Shown here one piece after another: positions 49,613 through 57,688 of a DNA stretch of 64,000 nucleotides. The notes under the pieces were generated by a model. The model ran no database searches and was not told where the DNA came from. It worked only from the letters and a program-made list of their open reading frames with translations. Position 1 is the first letter of the stretch; each line of letters opens with the position of its first letter. This DNA comes from Streptomyces brevispora (GTDB lineage Bacteria; Actinomycetota; Actinomycetes; Streptomycetales; Streptomycetaceae): positions 3,038,001 through 3,102,000 of the forward strand of contig NZ_VIWW01000001.1 of the NCBI RefSeq assembly GCF_007829885.1. The letters are read 5' to 3'. A program made the position numbers and the translations under genes.

Positions 49613-50023
49613 TCAAGAATCGAGTACGGCGGCGACAGCCTCGATCTCGACGAGTTGGTCCTTGTAGCCGAGCACGGTGACGCCCATCAAGGTGCTGGGG
49701 ACGTCATGGTCAGCGAACGAGTCCCGGACCACCTGCCAGGCGGCCACCAGGTCCTCCTGCCGGGCCGATGCGACGAGGACCCGGGTACTGATGACGTCCT
49801 GGAGCGACGCACCTGAGGCAGAAAGAGCGGTGTGCATGTTCTCGATCGCTTTCGCGGCCTGGCCTGCGTAGTCTCCGATCGCCGCAGTGGAGCCGTCATC
49901 GTTCAGCGGACACGCCCCAGCGAGGAAAATCAGGCGTGACTCGGCGGGCGCCGTGGCCGCGTAGGCGTACTCGGCGACGTCGGACAGGGAAGCGGAGCGG
50001 ATCAAAGTGATGGCACGAGCCAT
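49613..50023 (-). CDS. RidA/YjgF-family protein
   Basis: 136 aa from ATG 50023. RidA proteins deaminate reactive enamine/imine intermediates in amino-acid metabolism. The fold is visible in RLIFLAGACPLNDDGSTAAI, QAAKAIENMHTALSASGASL, and the ligand-binding Arg region QDVISTRVLVAS. The end LVEIEAVAAVLDS is typical. It stands alone right after the IS3 element; not certain whether its upstream partners were displaced. Confidence 0.88.
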   Translation of the reverse strand: MARAITLIRSASLSDVAEYAYAATAPAESRLIFLAGACPLNDDGSTAAIGDYAGQAAKAIENMHTALSASGASLQDVISTRVLVASARQEDLVAAWQVVRDSFADHDVPSTLMGVTVLGYKDQLVEIEAVAAVLDS

Positions 50024-50275
50024 GGTCGTGGGGTCCCTTCCTCTCGGGCGTGGAGCGTGAACATCCTGTCAGCGCGCCGTCGGCGTCCGCCTTCCCATTT
50101 ATCGCCGCCCTGCGGCAACGTCGGCATTCCCGCACGACATTCACCAGCCTCCATACCCTCGCCGCGGGCTTCGACGCGACCGTGGCGCCGTCTCGCCGCT
50201 CTCAGCCGAGGCGGGATGTGAAGGCGCGCAGAGCCCCGGTCAGCGAAGAGAGACGAACGCCCCGTGACTGTTGTG

Positions 50276-51031
50276 TCAAGACGACGGCAGGGCCGACGCA
50301 GTGGCCGACTCCGTTACGGGCAGGCACTCGGCGAGCAGGCCGACGATGTCGCGCCAGGCTCGCTGCGCGTGCCGCGGGTGGTAGCCGACGCCGGGGAGTA
50401 CGACCTGGTCGACCGGCGGGTGGTGGAAGGCGTGGAGGGCTCCGCCGTAGACCACGAGGCGCCAGTCGACGCCCGCGGCCTGCATCTCGGCGGCGAACGC
50501 GTCCCGTTGCGCGGGCGGCATGATGGGGTCTTCCGACCCGACCCCGGCCCACACCGGGCAGCGAATGCGTGCCGCCTCGCCCGGCCGGCCGGTGGTGGTT
50601 GCGTTGACTGTCCCGATCGCGCGCAGGTTGACGCCGTCGCGACCGAGTTCCAGCGCGATTGCGCCTCCGGTGCCGTAGCCGACGGCGGCGATCCGGTCGG
50701 GATCGGTCCGCGGTTCGGCCCGCAACACGTCGAGCGCCGCGTGACCGATGTCCCGCATCCGGTCGGGGTCGGCGAGTAGCGGGGTCACGTGCGCCAGCAT
50801 CTTCTCGGGGTCGGTGAACCAGCGCCCGCCGTTGATGTCGAAGGCCAGCGCCACGTACCCCAGCTCAGCCAGGGCGTCGGCCCGGCGGCGCTGGAAGTCG
50901 TTCAGCCCGGTCCCCTCGGGCCCGACCAGGACCGCGGGCCGAAGGCCGGCGCCGGCCGGGAGCGCGAGGTGCCCGGTCATCGTCAGGCCGTCTGCCGGGT
51001 ACTCGACCGTGCGCGTTTCAACCGTCGTCAT
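50276..51031 (-). CDS. Dienelactone-hydrolase-like alpha/beta hydrolase lacking the usual nucleophile
   Basis: 251 aa from ATG 51031 (MTTVETRTVEYPADGLTMTG). The DLH layout is seen: AVLVGPEGTGLNDFQRRRAD, LGYVALAFDINGGRWF, then the elbow AAVGYGTGGAIALELG, an Asp in GVGSEDPIMPP, and His in GGALHAFHHPPVD. The elbow normally reads G-x-C-x-G-G (or Ser). Here the nucleophile position is Gly (G-Y-G-T-G-G), so hydrolase activity of the standard type is doubtful. The gap 50024-50275 to ridA shows no gene. Confidence 0.8.
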   Translation of the reverse strand: MTTVETRTVEYPADGLTMTGHLALPAGAGLRPAVLVGPEGTGLNDFQRRRADALAELGYVALAFDINGGRWFTDPEKMLAHVTPLLADPDRMRDIGHAALDVLRAEPRTDPDRIAAVGYGTGGAIALELGRDGVNLRAIGTVNATTTGRPGEAARIRCPVWAGVGSEDPIMPPAQRDAFAAEMQAAGVDWRLVVYGGALHAFHHPPVDQVVLPGVGYHPRHAQRAWRDIVGLLAECLPVTESATASALPSS

Positions 51032-51426
51032 GAGACAGGACAGTAGCGATGACCGAGTTCGTTCGAGCCGGTCTTCACCGTCGGCAGAACAACGCGGGTG
51101 TGGCGCCAGGGCCGCGCACTGTGGAGGGCTCTGACACCGGTGAAGTACATCGATACCGTTGCGAGCCAGGCCGCGGAGCCGGCAAACATCGCACCTGCCG
51201 CACCTGCACCGCTCCGAGCCAGGCCGCGGAGCCGGCGAACGCCGCACCTGCTGCGCCTGCACGGTTCAGGGCGGCGGGTAGCCACCTGCAGAATGCGAAG
51301 CGAGTTCCCACGCCGGTCACAAAGATGCCTGCCACAGCTGGAGTTCCCCGACCATGCCCGACGTCAATCTTGTGTGGGCCGCAAAATGAGGTCGCCCCTG
51401 GCGATTCGGGGCGGTAGTTGTTGAGG
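51032..51426. other. Intergenic region with a 53-bp tandem repeat
   Basis: 395 bp between the divergent hydrolase-like gene and the serine hydrolase gene. It contains two head-to-tail copies of a 53-bp unit beginning GAGCCAGGCCGCGGAGCCGG (51163-51215 and 51216-51268, imperfect). Short frames here have no family features. Promoters for both genes must be here, but I cannot fix them; TAGTTG just before 51427 could be a -10 for a leaderless message. Confidence 0.55.
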
Positions 51427-52809
51427 ATGACTTCTTCTGTTGAACAGTTGCTTCCGGGTACGCAGCGGGCTCTGCTGCACCGCATCGCCACCGCCCAGGC
51501 CGACGGTCGTTCCCCCGCTCTGGTCGCCGCGGTGCAGCGGCAGGGGCAGACCGTCTGGAACGGTTCCCGCACCTGTGTCGACGGCCATGGCCCCGATGCC
51601 GACACCCAGTTCAGAATTGGCTCCCTCACCAAGACGTTCACTGCTGTGCTGGTCCTGAGGCTGCGTGACGAGGGCCTGCTGGATCTGGCCGATCCGCTGG
51701 AGAAGCACCTGCCCGGAACCGGGGTGGGTGAGGTCACCATTCATCAGCTGCTCTGCCACAGTGCGGGGTTCGGCGCGGAATCGCCCGCTCCGTGGTGGGA
51801 ACGGACACCGGGCAGCCTGCGGCCCGAGCTCGCCGACGTGCTCGGCGAGCAGACCCGGATGCACCTTCCCGGCCGTCGGCACCACTACTCCAACCCGGGG
51901 TACACGGTGCTCGGAGCGCTGATCGAGGCCGTGCGCGGAGCGTCCTGGGCGCAGGTTCTGCGGAGCGAGCTGCTGGAGCCACTGGGGATGCACCGTACGG
52001 GTCCGCAGCCGGAAGCGCCGCATGCGGGGGGCTGGGCCGTCCATCCGTGGGCGGATGCCATGCTGCCCGAACCGGCAGAAGACCTCGGACTGATGGCGCC
52101 GGCCGGACAACTCTGGTCCACCACCGCCGATCTCCTCCGTTTCGCCGCCTTCCTTGCCGAGGGAGACGACCGGGTGCTTTGCGCCGCTTCCGTGGACGAG
52201 ATGAAGGAGCCGTCCGCGCCGCCCGAGGTGGGGGACTGGGAGGGAAGTTACGGTCTGGGTCTGCAGCTGGTCCGGAGGAACGGCCGCACGCTCATCGGGC
52301 ACACGGGGTCGCTCCCTGGATTCCTGGCAACTCTGTGGTTCTGCGCCGAGGAAGATGTGGCCGCGGTCGTGTTCGCCAATGTCACCTCGGGACCACTGAT
52401 CGGTGAGGTGGCCGCCGAGCTCGTGGATATCGTCGCCGAGGCCGAGCCCCGTATTCCGGAGCCGTGGCGCCCGCTGCCCGAGGTGGACGTGGAGCTTCTT
52501 GCCCTGACCGGCCCCTGGTACTGGGGCACGCGTACCAACATCCTGCGCCTGAACCCTGATCGGGGACTGGAGCTCCGCACCATTCGCGACGGTGGCCGCG
52601 GTGCTCGCTTCACCGCCCGGCCGGACGGGACCTGGATCGGGCTGGACGGCTATTACGCCGGGGAGACGTTGCGGATCGTCCGGAACGAGGACGGGAGCGT
52701 GAACCATCTGGACCTGGGCTCGTTCGTCTTCACGCGTGAGCCGTACGATCCCGCGGCGGCCATTCCGGGCGGGGTGGACGAGAACGGGTGGCGCGGCCTG
52801 GGAGGTTGA
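51427..52809 (+). CDS. Serine hydrolase of the beta-lactamase/DD-peptidase family
   Basis: 460 aa from ATG 51427 (MTSSVEQLLPGTQRALLHRI). Penicillin-recognising fold with the catalytic Ser66-x-x-Lys69 in FRIGSLTKTF, Tyr154-Ser-Asn in HHYSNPGYTVLG, and HTG in LIGHTGSLPGF. No signal peptide is visible, so it is probably cytoplasmic, closer to esterase/aminopeptidase members of class C than to a secreted beta-lactamase. A C-terminal lipocalin-like domain (LLALTGPWYWGTRTNILRLN) is present. Convergent with the next gene across a parS site. Confidence 0.88.
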   Translation: MTSSVEQLLPGTQRALLHRIATAQADGRSPALVAAVQRQGQTVWNGSRTCVDGHGPDADTQFRIGSLTKTFTAVLVLRLRDEGLLDLADPLEKHLPGTGVGEVTIHQLLCHSAGFGAESPAPWWERTPGSLRPELADVLGEQTRMHLPGRRHHYSNPGYTVLGALIEAVRGASWAQVLRSELLEPLGMHRTGPQPEAPHAGGWAVHPWADAMLPEPAEDLGLMAPAGQLWSTTADLLRFAAFLAEGDDRVLCAASVDEMKEPSAPPEVGDWEGSYGLGLQLVRRNGRTLIGHTGSLPGFLATLWFCAEEDVAAVVFANVTSGPLIGEVAAELVDIVAEAEPRIPEPWRPLPEVDVELLALTGPWYWGTRTNILRLNPDRGLELRTIRDGGRGARFTARPDGTWIGLDGYYAGETLRIVRNEDGSVNHLDLGSFVFTREPYDPAAAIPGGVDENGWRGLGG

Positions 52810-52813
52810 GCGT

Positions 52814-52833
52814 CCTGTTTCACGTGAAACAGG
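52814..52833. promoter_or_regulatory. parS: parS site 8 in a 20-bp palindrome
   Basis: Perfect 20-bp palindrome CCTGTTTCACGTGAAACAGG, parS at 52817-52830, between convergent genes. Confidence 0.92.
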
Positions 52834-52845
52834 GCAGTGGGCCGG

Positions 52846-54009
52846 TCAGGTCGTCAACTCCCGTTCCAGCGGGGTGCGGAAGCGTGGCGTGATCCGCGCT
52901 TCCCCCACCCAGCCCGCCAGCCTGGATGCCTCCTCCTCGATGGCCGCGGTGGCATCCAGGCCGGTGTCGGTCAGCAGTCGCCACACCGGCTCGCCGTTGG
53001 CATGCTGTGCCCAGCCGCCGACGATGCGGCCGTTCCACCACACGGTGGGGCCGATGTTGCCGGAGCGGTCGAAGAGGGCCGCCCGGTGTTCGGCAGCGAG
53101 GTGGAAGCCGCGGTCGGCCCAGCCCATCGCACTCGGGTCGAGCGCGGGCAACAGAGCCGCCCAGGGCTCGGGCGCCGGTTCGAACGCGGTGTCGCCCGGT
53201 GCGACCCAGGCGGTCGAGCCGTCGTCGAGCCGTACCTCCTCGGCCTCGACGGCTGCCAGTGCCTTGCGGACCTGCCCGAGCCCCCAGCCCGTCCACCACT
53301 TGAGGTCGGCCTCGGACGCGGGGCCGTACGAGCGGAGCCAGCGCAGGGCCAGTTCCGCTTGCGCCTCGGCGGTTGCCAGTACGGGCCGGGGTTCGGCAGC
53401 CGTCCAGCGGAACTGGCTGGACGTCCAGGAGCCCCGTGGCCGGTCCCGGCGGATCCGGCCTTCCGCCGCCAGCACGCGGATGACCCGGGAGGCCACCCCC
53501 TGCTCCGCCTCGTACTTCTTGCCGGGAAAGACCGTGATCTTCGTACGCAGGGCGGGTACGGCTGCGGAGAGCTCGCTGCCGGTGGCCGTGCCGCGGGCGG
53601 TCAGGGCCGCGAGGGCGGCCTCCTCCGTGTCGTTCAGCCAGCGCTCGTCCAGCCCCTTGCCGTCCTCGGCCAGGTGCTTCAGGAAGGTCCGGCGTTCCTT
53701 GGCCGCCACCGCGCGCGCGTTCGAGGCCTCGACCTGTGGGGCCAGCGCTTCCGACACGGTGAAGAGGGTGTTGCGCATGGAGAGGAGCCGGACCAGCGAG
53801 ACGTCCTCGTACAGCGGTTTCTCCACTGCGGCGACGTTCGGTGTGCGGAGCCGGGCGCAGACGGAGAGGAAGACGGTGGCCGCGTCGGTGGCATGCAGCG
53901 CGACGACGGCGTCGGCCACGGCCACCGGGGAGTCGGTCCGCAGGGCGGGTGTCAGGAGATGACGCCTGGCGAGCCTGATGCGCCGCTGTTCGTCGCTGAT
54001 GTGATGCAC
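52846..54009 (-). CDS. AlkZ-like winged-helix DNA-binding protein (HTH_42)
   Basis: 387 aa from ATG 54009. The tandem winged-helix architecture of the HTH_42 family is seen: IRLARRHLLTPALRTDSPVA, FPGKKYEAEQGVASRVIRVL, LRWLRSYGPASEADLKWWTG, VWWNGRIVGGWAQHANGEPV. Family members include AlkZ and AlkX, DNA glycosylases for bulky alkyl adducts, in which the catalytic Q-x-Q or Q-x-D sits in the first domain (LQAQ). Here the aligned stretch reads ALHATDAATV (His-Ala-Thr), so activity cannot be assumed. Alone; convergent with the serine hydrolase. Confidence 0.82.
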   Translation of the reverse strand: MHHISDEQRRIRLARRHLLTPALRTDSPVAVADAVVALHATDAATVFLSVCARLRTPNVAAVEKPLYEDVSLVRLLSMRNTLFTVSEALAPQVEASNARAVAAKERRTFLKHLAEDGKGLDERWLNDTEEAALAALTARGTATGSELSAAVPALRTKITVFPGKKYEAEQGVASRVIRVLAAEGRIRRDRPRGSWTSSQFRWTAAEPRPVLATAEAQAELALRWLRSYGPASEADLKWWTGWGLGQVRKALAAVEAEEVRLDDGSTAWVAPGDTAFEPAPEPWAALLPALDPSAMGWADRGFHLAAEHRAALFDRSGNIGPTVWWNGRIVGGWAQHANGEPVWRLLTDTGLDATAAIEEEASRLAGWVGEARITPRFRTPLERELTT

Positions 54010-54039
54010 CGTTGACCCCCTCGGATGCCGGTCTGCGGG

Positions 54040-54492
54040 TCAGAGAGCGAGTTTGAAGCCCACATGACTGGCGACGAAGCCGAGCCGTTCGTAGAAGTGA
54101 TGTGCGTCGGCCCGGGTCGCGTCCGACGTCAGCTGGACCAACTGGCAGTCCTGGCGACGGGATTCGTCCACTGCCCACTGGATCATCCGGGTGCCGAGTC
54201 CGCTGCCGCGTTCGTCCGCGTGGATACGGACGCCCTCGACCACGGAGCGCGTCGAGCCGCGTCGGGAGAGGCCTGGGATCACCGTCAGCTGGAGTGTGCC
54301 GACGATCCGGCCCGTGCGCACGGCGACCATCAGGTGCTGGTTCGGATCCTCGGCCAGCCGCTGGAAGGCCGCCCGGTACGGTGCGAGGTCGTCCGGAGAC
54401 TCGCGCCCGGCGCCCAGCGGATCGTCGGCGAGCATGGCCACGATCTCGGACAGGTCATCGACGCCCGCGGCACGTATCTTCAGATCGCTCAT
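54040..54492 (-). CDS. GNAT-family N-acetyltransferase
   Basis: 150 aa from ATG 54492 (MSDLKIRAAGVDDLSEIVAM); a longer frame back to 54534 has a Pro/Arg-rich start and is less likely. The acetyl-CoA loop is GVRIHADERGSGLGTRMIQW. The end HHFYERLGFVASHVGFKLAL is the canonical C-terminal motif. Length normal. Substrate unknown; resembles small detoxifying acetyltransferases. Downstream of marR in the same direction, 47 bp apart. Confidence 0.87.
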   Translation of the reverse strand: MSDLKIRAAGVDDLSEIVAMLADDPLGAGRESPDDLAPYRAAFQRLAEDPNQHLMVAVRTGRIVGTLQLTVIPGLSRRGSTRSVVEGVRIHADERGSGLGTRMIQWAVDESRRQDCQLVQLTSDATRADAHHFYERLGFVASHVGFKLAL

Positions 54493-54539
54493 GATCAGCA
54501 GCTTACGCAGCGGCCTCGGGCGATGAGGCGGCAAGCGGG

Positions 54540-54998
54540 CTATACGGGGACTTTGAGCTCTTCGACCGCCCGCACGAGCGGTACCAGCTCAGGGTTCTTG
54601 GCGGCGTCGTCGAGCGCTGTGCGCAGGGCGGTGTCATTGGTCGGCCTGGCCTCGGCGAGCAGGGCGAGACCGGCTTCGGTGACATCGGTGTAGATGCCCC
54701 TGCGGTCGGTGTCGCAGAGATACCTGGTCAGCAGACCGCGGTCCTCGAGGCGGGTGACCAGGCGGGTGGTGGCGCTCTGGCTGAGCACGACGGCGTCGGC
54801 CACCTGCTTCATCTGCAGATGTCCGCCCGGTCCGCTGTGCTGTCGGCTCAGGACGTCCAGCAGTGAGTACTCCCTCACGCTGAGGCCGTGCCCGCGCTGC
54901 AGGGCGCGCTCGATATGGGCCTCGATCTTCCCGTGGAGCAGGGAGAGCGCGCACCAGCCCTGAGAAAGGGCGGTCAGTGCCGGGTCCGTCGCTGTCAT
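54540..54998 (-). CDS. MarR-family transcriptional regulator
   Basis: 152 aa from ATG 54998 with GGAGAGAGATCC upstream. Winged-helix core: LSVREYSLLDVLSRQHSGPG, LQMKQVADAVVLSQSATTRL, and the wing DRGLLTRYLCDTDRRGIYTD. MarR proteins release DNA on binding phenolics or drugs or on oxidation. The gene is divergent from an MFS pump, the classic arrangement for control of the pump. Three Cys residues including CDTDRR could sense oxidation, but that is speculative. Confidence 0.9.
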   Translation of the reverse strand: MTATDPALTALSQGWCALSLLHGKIEAHIERALQRGHGLSVREYSLLDVLSRQHSGPGGHLQMKQVADAVVLSQSATTRLVTRLEDRGLLTRYLCDTDRRGIYTDVTEAGLALLAEARPTNDTALRTALDDAAKNPELVPLVRAVEELKVPV

Positions 54999-55140
54999 GG
55001 ATCTCTCTCCTTCGTGCCGGAGCTGTTTACCTACAGGATAGGCGACGTGCGCAATAGTCCGCGCTTGCGATCAGTAGGCGTCTGCAATTATTGTGCTCGC
55101 TTGTAAGACGCAGGCGCAATCTCCAGGGAAGGTGTAATCC
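54999..55140. promoter_or_regulatory. Divergent marR/MFS control region
   Basis: 142 bp, visibly more AT-rich than the flanks. It holds the short palindrome CAATTATTG (55085-55093) and GCGTCT/AGACGC arms around it (GCGTCT 55078-55083). A MarR operator is expected here; the exact site is not certain. Confidence 0.5.
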
Positions 55141-56352
55141 ATGCCGCTCGCGCTCCTCGCCCTCGCCATCGGGGCATTCGGTATCGGGACCACCGAGTTC
55201 GTGATCATGGGGCTCCTGCCCGAGGTTGCTGCGGACTTCCAGGTCTCGATCCCGACCGCCGGCTTCCTCGTCACGGGCTATGCACTCGGTGTCGTCCTCG
55301 GCGCCCCGCTGATGACCGTTCTCGGCACCAGAGTCGCCCGCAAACGCATGCTGATGATCCTGATGGGACTGTTCGTCATCGGCAACGTGGTGTCCGCGAC
55401 CGCACCTGTCTTCGACGTGATGCTCGCGGGCCGGGTCATCGCCTCGCTCGCCCACGGTGCCTTCTTCGGTATCGGATCGGTCGTGGCGGCCGATCTGGTC
55501 GCCCCGCACAAGAAGGCCGGTGCGATCGCGATGATGTTCACCGGCCTCACCGTCGCGAACGTCGTCGGTGTCCCGCTCGGCACCTACATCGGGCAGAGCG
55601 TGGGCTGGCGGGCCACGTTCTTCGCCGTCGCCGCCCTCGGGGTCATCGGCCTTCTCGGGGTTGCCGGGCTTGTCCCCGATCAGCCCCGTGCCGAAGGTGT
55701 CCGCCTCCGCCACGAGCTGGCCGCGTTCCGCAATGTGCAGGTCCTGCTCGCCATGGCGATGACGGTGCTGGGCTTCGGCGGAGTCTTCGCGGCGATCACC
55801 TACATCACGCCGATGATGACCGAGATCGCCGGCTACTCGGCTTCCTCGGTCACCTGGCTGCTGGTCCTCTTCGGGCTCGGCATGGTCGGCGGCAACCTCC
55901 TCGGCGGCAAATTCGCCGACCGCCATCTGATGCCCCTGCTGTACGTGTCCCTGGGCGCGCTCGCCGTGGTGCTGTCGCTGTTCACCCTGACCGCCCACAA
56001 CAAGATCGCGGCAGCCGTCACCATCGTGCTGATCGGCGGCCTGGGCTTCGCGACCGTGCCCCCGTTGCAGAAGAGGGTGCTCGACCAGGCGGCAGGCGCC
56101 CCGACCCTCGCCTCCGCCGTGAACATCGGCGCCTTCAACCTCGGCAACGCCCTGTCGGCATGGCTCGGCGGCGTCGTCATCGCCGCTGGTCTCGGCTACA
56201 CCGCACCCAACTGGGTCGGCGCGGTCCTCGCTGCCTCCGCCCTGGTTCTCGCCGTCGTCTCCAGCACCCTGGAGCGCCGCACGGCAACCCGGAGCCGCCT
56301 CATCGCCACCCACATCCCTGAGCCGGCCGCTGTACCCGCGGCCCAGCACTGA
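55141..56352 (+). CDS. MFS transporter, DHA1 (drug:H+ antiporter) type
   Basis: 403 aa from ATG 55141, preceded by GGGAAGGTG. About 12 helices: LALAIGAFGIGTTEFVIMGL at the N-terminus is the AraJ/CmlR/YdhP-type start. The motif GAPLMTVLGTRVARKRMLM is the loop 2-3 signature. Such transporters export chloramphenicol-like drugs, arabinose or purine analogues; substrate not predictable. Divergent from marR, likely its target; a HbpS-like gene follows 86 bp downstream. Confidence 0.88.
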   Translation: MPLALLALAIGAFGIGTTEFVIMGLLPEVAADFQVSIPTAGFLVTGYALGVVLGAPLMTVLGTRVARKRMLMILMGLFVIGNVVSATAPVFDVMLAGRVIASLAHGAFFGIGSVVAADLVAPHKKAGAIAMMFTGLTVANVVGVPLGTYIGQSVGWRATFFAVAALGVIGLLGVAGLVPDQPRAEGVRLRHELAAFRNVQVLLAMAMTVLGFGGVFAAITYITPMMTEIAGYSASSVTWLLVLFGLGMVGGNLLGGKFADRHLMPLLYVSLGALAVVLSLFTLTAHNKIAAAVTIVLIGGLGFATVPPLQKRVLDQAAGAPTLASAVNIGAFNLGNALSAWLGGVVIAAGLGYTAPNWVGAVLAASALVLAVVSSTLERRTATRSRLIATHIPEPAAVPAAQH

Positions 56353-56438
56353 TCCCCCACACACATCACCCCGCACGTCCCCCGCGTACCCACCGCACCG
56401 CATTGCGCTGCACCGCACCGAACCAAGGAGCCATCCCC

Positions 56439-56864
56439 ATGAGCACCCTCACTGCCGCCGTAGCCCCGCTGACCACGCAGGACGCGGAGACGCTCGTCGA
56501 AGCGGCCCGTACGGCCGCCGAGGCCGCAGGCGTCGCCGCGGCGGTCACGGTCCTCGACGCGGGCGGCCATCTGCTGGTCTTCCGCCGCGACGACCGGGCC
56601 GTTCTCATCGCCGGCGAGACCAGTACCCGCAAGGCCTACACCGCACTTCAGCTCAACGCCCCCACGGCCGACCTGGTTGACGCGGTTCAGCCGGGCGGAC
56701 ACTTCCACACCCTGCCGACCGCGTTGGACCGGCCGCTGCTGTTCATCGCCGGCGGTGTCCCGGTCCACCGTGAGGGCCGGCTGATCGGCGCCATCGGCGT
56801 CGGTGGCGGGGCGCCCGAGCAGGACCACGGGTTCGCGACAGTCGCGGCGGAGAGCCTCGTCTGA
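56439..56864 (+). CDS. HbpS/GlcG-family protein
   Basis: 141 aa from ATG 56439, with AAGGAG 8 nt upstream. The fold is seen in TLVEAARTAAEAAGVAAAVT, VLDAGGHLLVFRRDDRAVLI, TSTRKAYTALQLNAPTADL, and GGVPVHREGRLIGAIGVGGG. Family members bind haem (HbpS, in Streptomyces an accessory to the SenS-SenR system) or cobalamin-linked substrates. No signal peptide here, unlike HbpS, so cytoplasmic. Probably co-transcribed with the MFS gene. Confidence 0.85.
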   Translation: MSTLTAAVAPLTTQDAETLVEAARTAAEAAGVAAAVTVLDAGGHLLVFRRDDRAVLIAGETSTRKAYTALQLNAPTADLVDAVQPGGHFHTLPTALDRPLLFIAGGVPVHREGRLIGAIGVGGGAPEQDHGFATVAAESLV

Positions 56865-56934
56865 GCTCCCATCTTCCTTGCGGAAAAGGTAATTCATTGG
56901 TGTCAGCTCCCAAGCGGCCGGAGAATCTCCGCAC

Positions 56935-57564
56935 ATGGGAGCTGATATCCATGGATTCATCGAGTGCCGAGCTCGTTGGACGGGTCCGGAGGGCGAGTGG
57001 GCGGCGGCCGTCGATCTCGACCTGCTGTACGTGGGCCGGAGCTACGACGCATTCGGTTGCCTGTTCGGCGTGCGCAACCACGCAGGTTTCGTTCCGCTCG
57101 CAGCGGAGCGCGGACTGCCCGAGCTGATGTCCGAAGCCGCACGCACGGAGTTCGATGACTGGGGCGGCACGGCGCACAGCCCCAGCTGGATCGGCTGGAA
57201 CGAACTGAAGTGTGTCGACTGGGACGAGCAGGCAGAGATCACGGACCGGCGGATCCACGAGTACGAAGCGGTGAACGGTACCTGGGTCCTCGTCTCCAAG
57301 GCGGCCTGGAGCGCGCGGTTCGCCGCACTGGCCGGGCTCCCGGTCGATCCCACGACCGGTGTGATCGATGGCTACGGCCGGAGGGACTGGCCGGAGGGCA
57401 CGGAGTGGCGGGACGGTGACCGCCTCTACCGGGTGGAACGGATGATCCGGCGTGATGCCGTGCCGCAGGAGGGCGAGTGGAAGCCGGTGTGGTCCGTGAT
57501 GGAAGCCCTCGCAGCCGTTCACGGTGACGGGAATGTCCGGCTCACCGTGTGGTTCGACAACTGA
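56935..57564 (+). CDS. Hypothetical protein with MGADIHGF start
   Basis: 209 aa from ATG 56935, with GGAGAATC upstream. Begins MGADIHGFIECRARW, reminiscent of a family of phage- and actinomycete-encoded proteins starting MGxDIHxxVE; function unknown. No membrane segment or signal peptide; rich in Trp (11) and acidic residues. Contains RNHAGFVPLAAERGLPELMS and DGYGRRDWPEGTEW. Two Cys pairs are not evident. Monocistronic, with repeats (GGAACTGCC-type, 57640-57672) beyond its stop. Confidence 0.75.
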   Translation: MGADIHGFIECRARWTGPEGEWAAAVDLDLLYVGRSYDAFGCLFGVRNHAGFVPLAAERGLPELMSEAARTEFDDWGGTAHSPSWIGWNELKCVDWDEQAEITDRRIHEYEAVNGTWVLVSKAAWSARFAALAGLPVDPTTGVIDGYGRRDWPEGTEWRDGDRLYRVERMIRRDAVPQEGEWKPVWSVMEALAAVHGDGNVRLTVWFDN

Positions 57565-57688
57565 CCAGAGGGCGTCGGTCCCGGCGGTTCGGTCCTCCAC
57601 CTGCCTGTCTGCCGTCCTGCCGCCCGCCCGCCACCCGACCGGAACTGCCGGAACTGCCGGAACTGCCCGAACCGAGCGAGGCCTCGGG

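Noticed and set aside
57640..57672. Regulatory repeat of GGAACTGCC units
   Set aside because: Short 9-bp run after a gene end, no partner motif; likely slippage.
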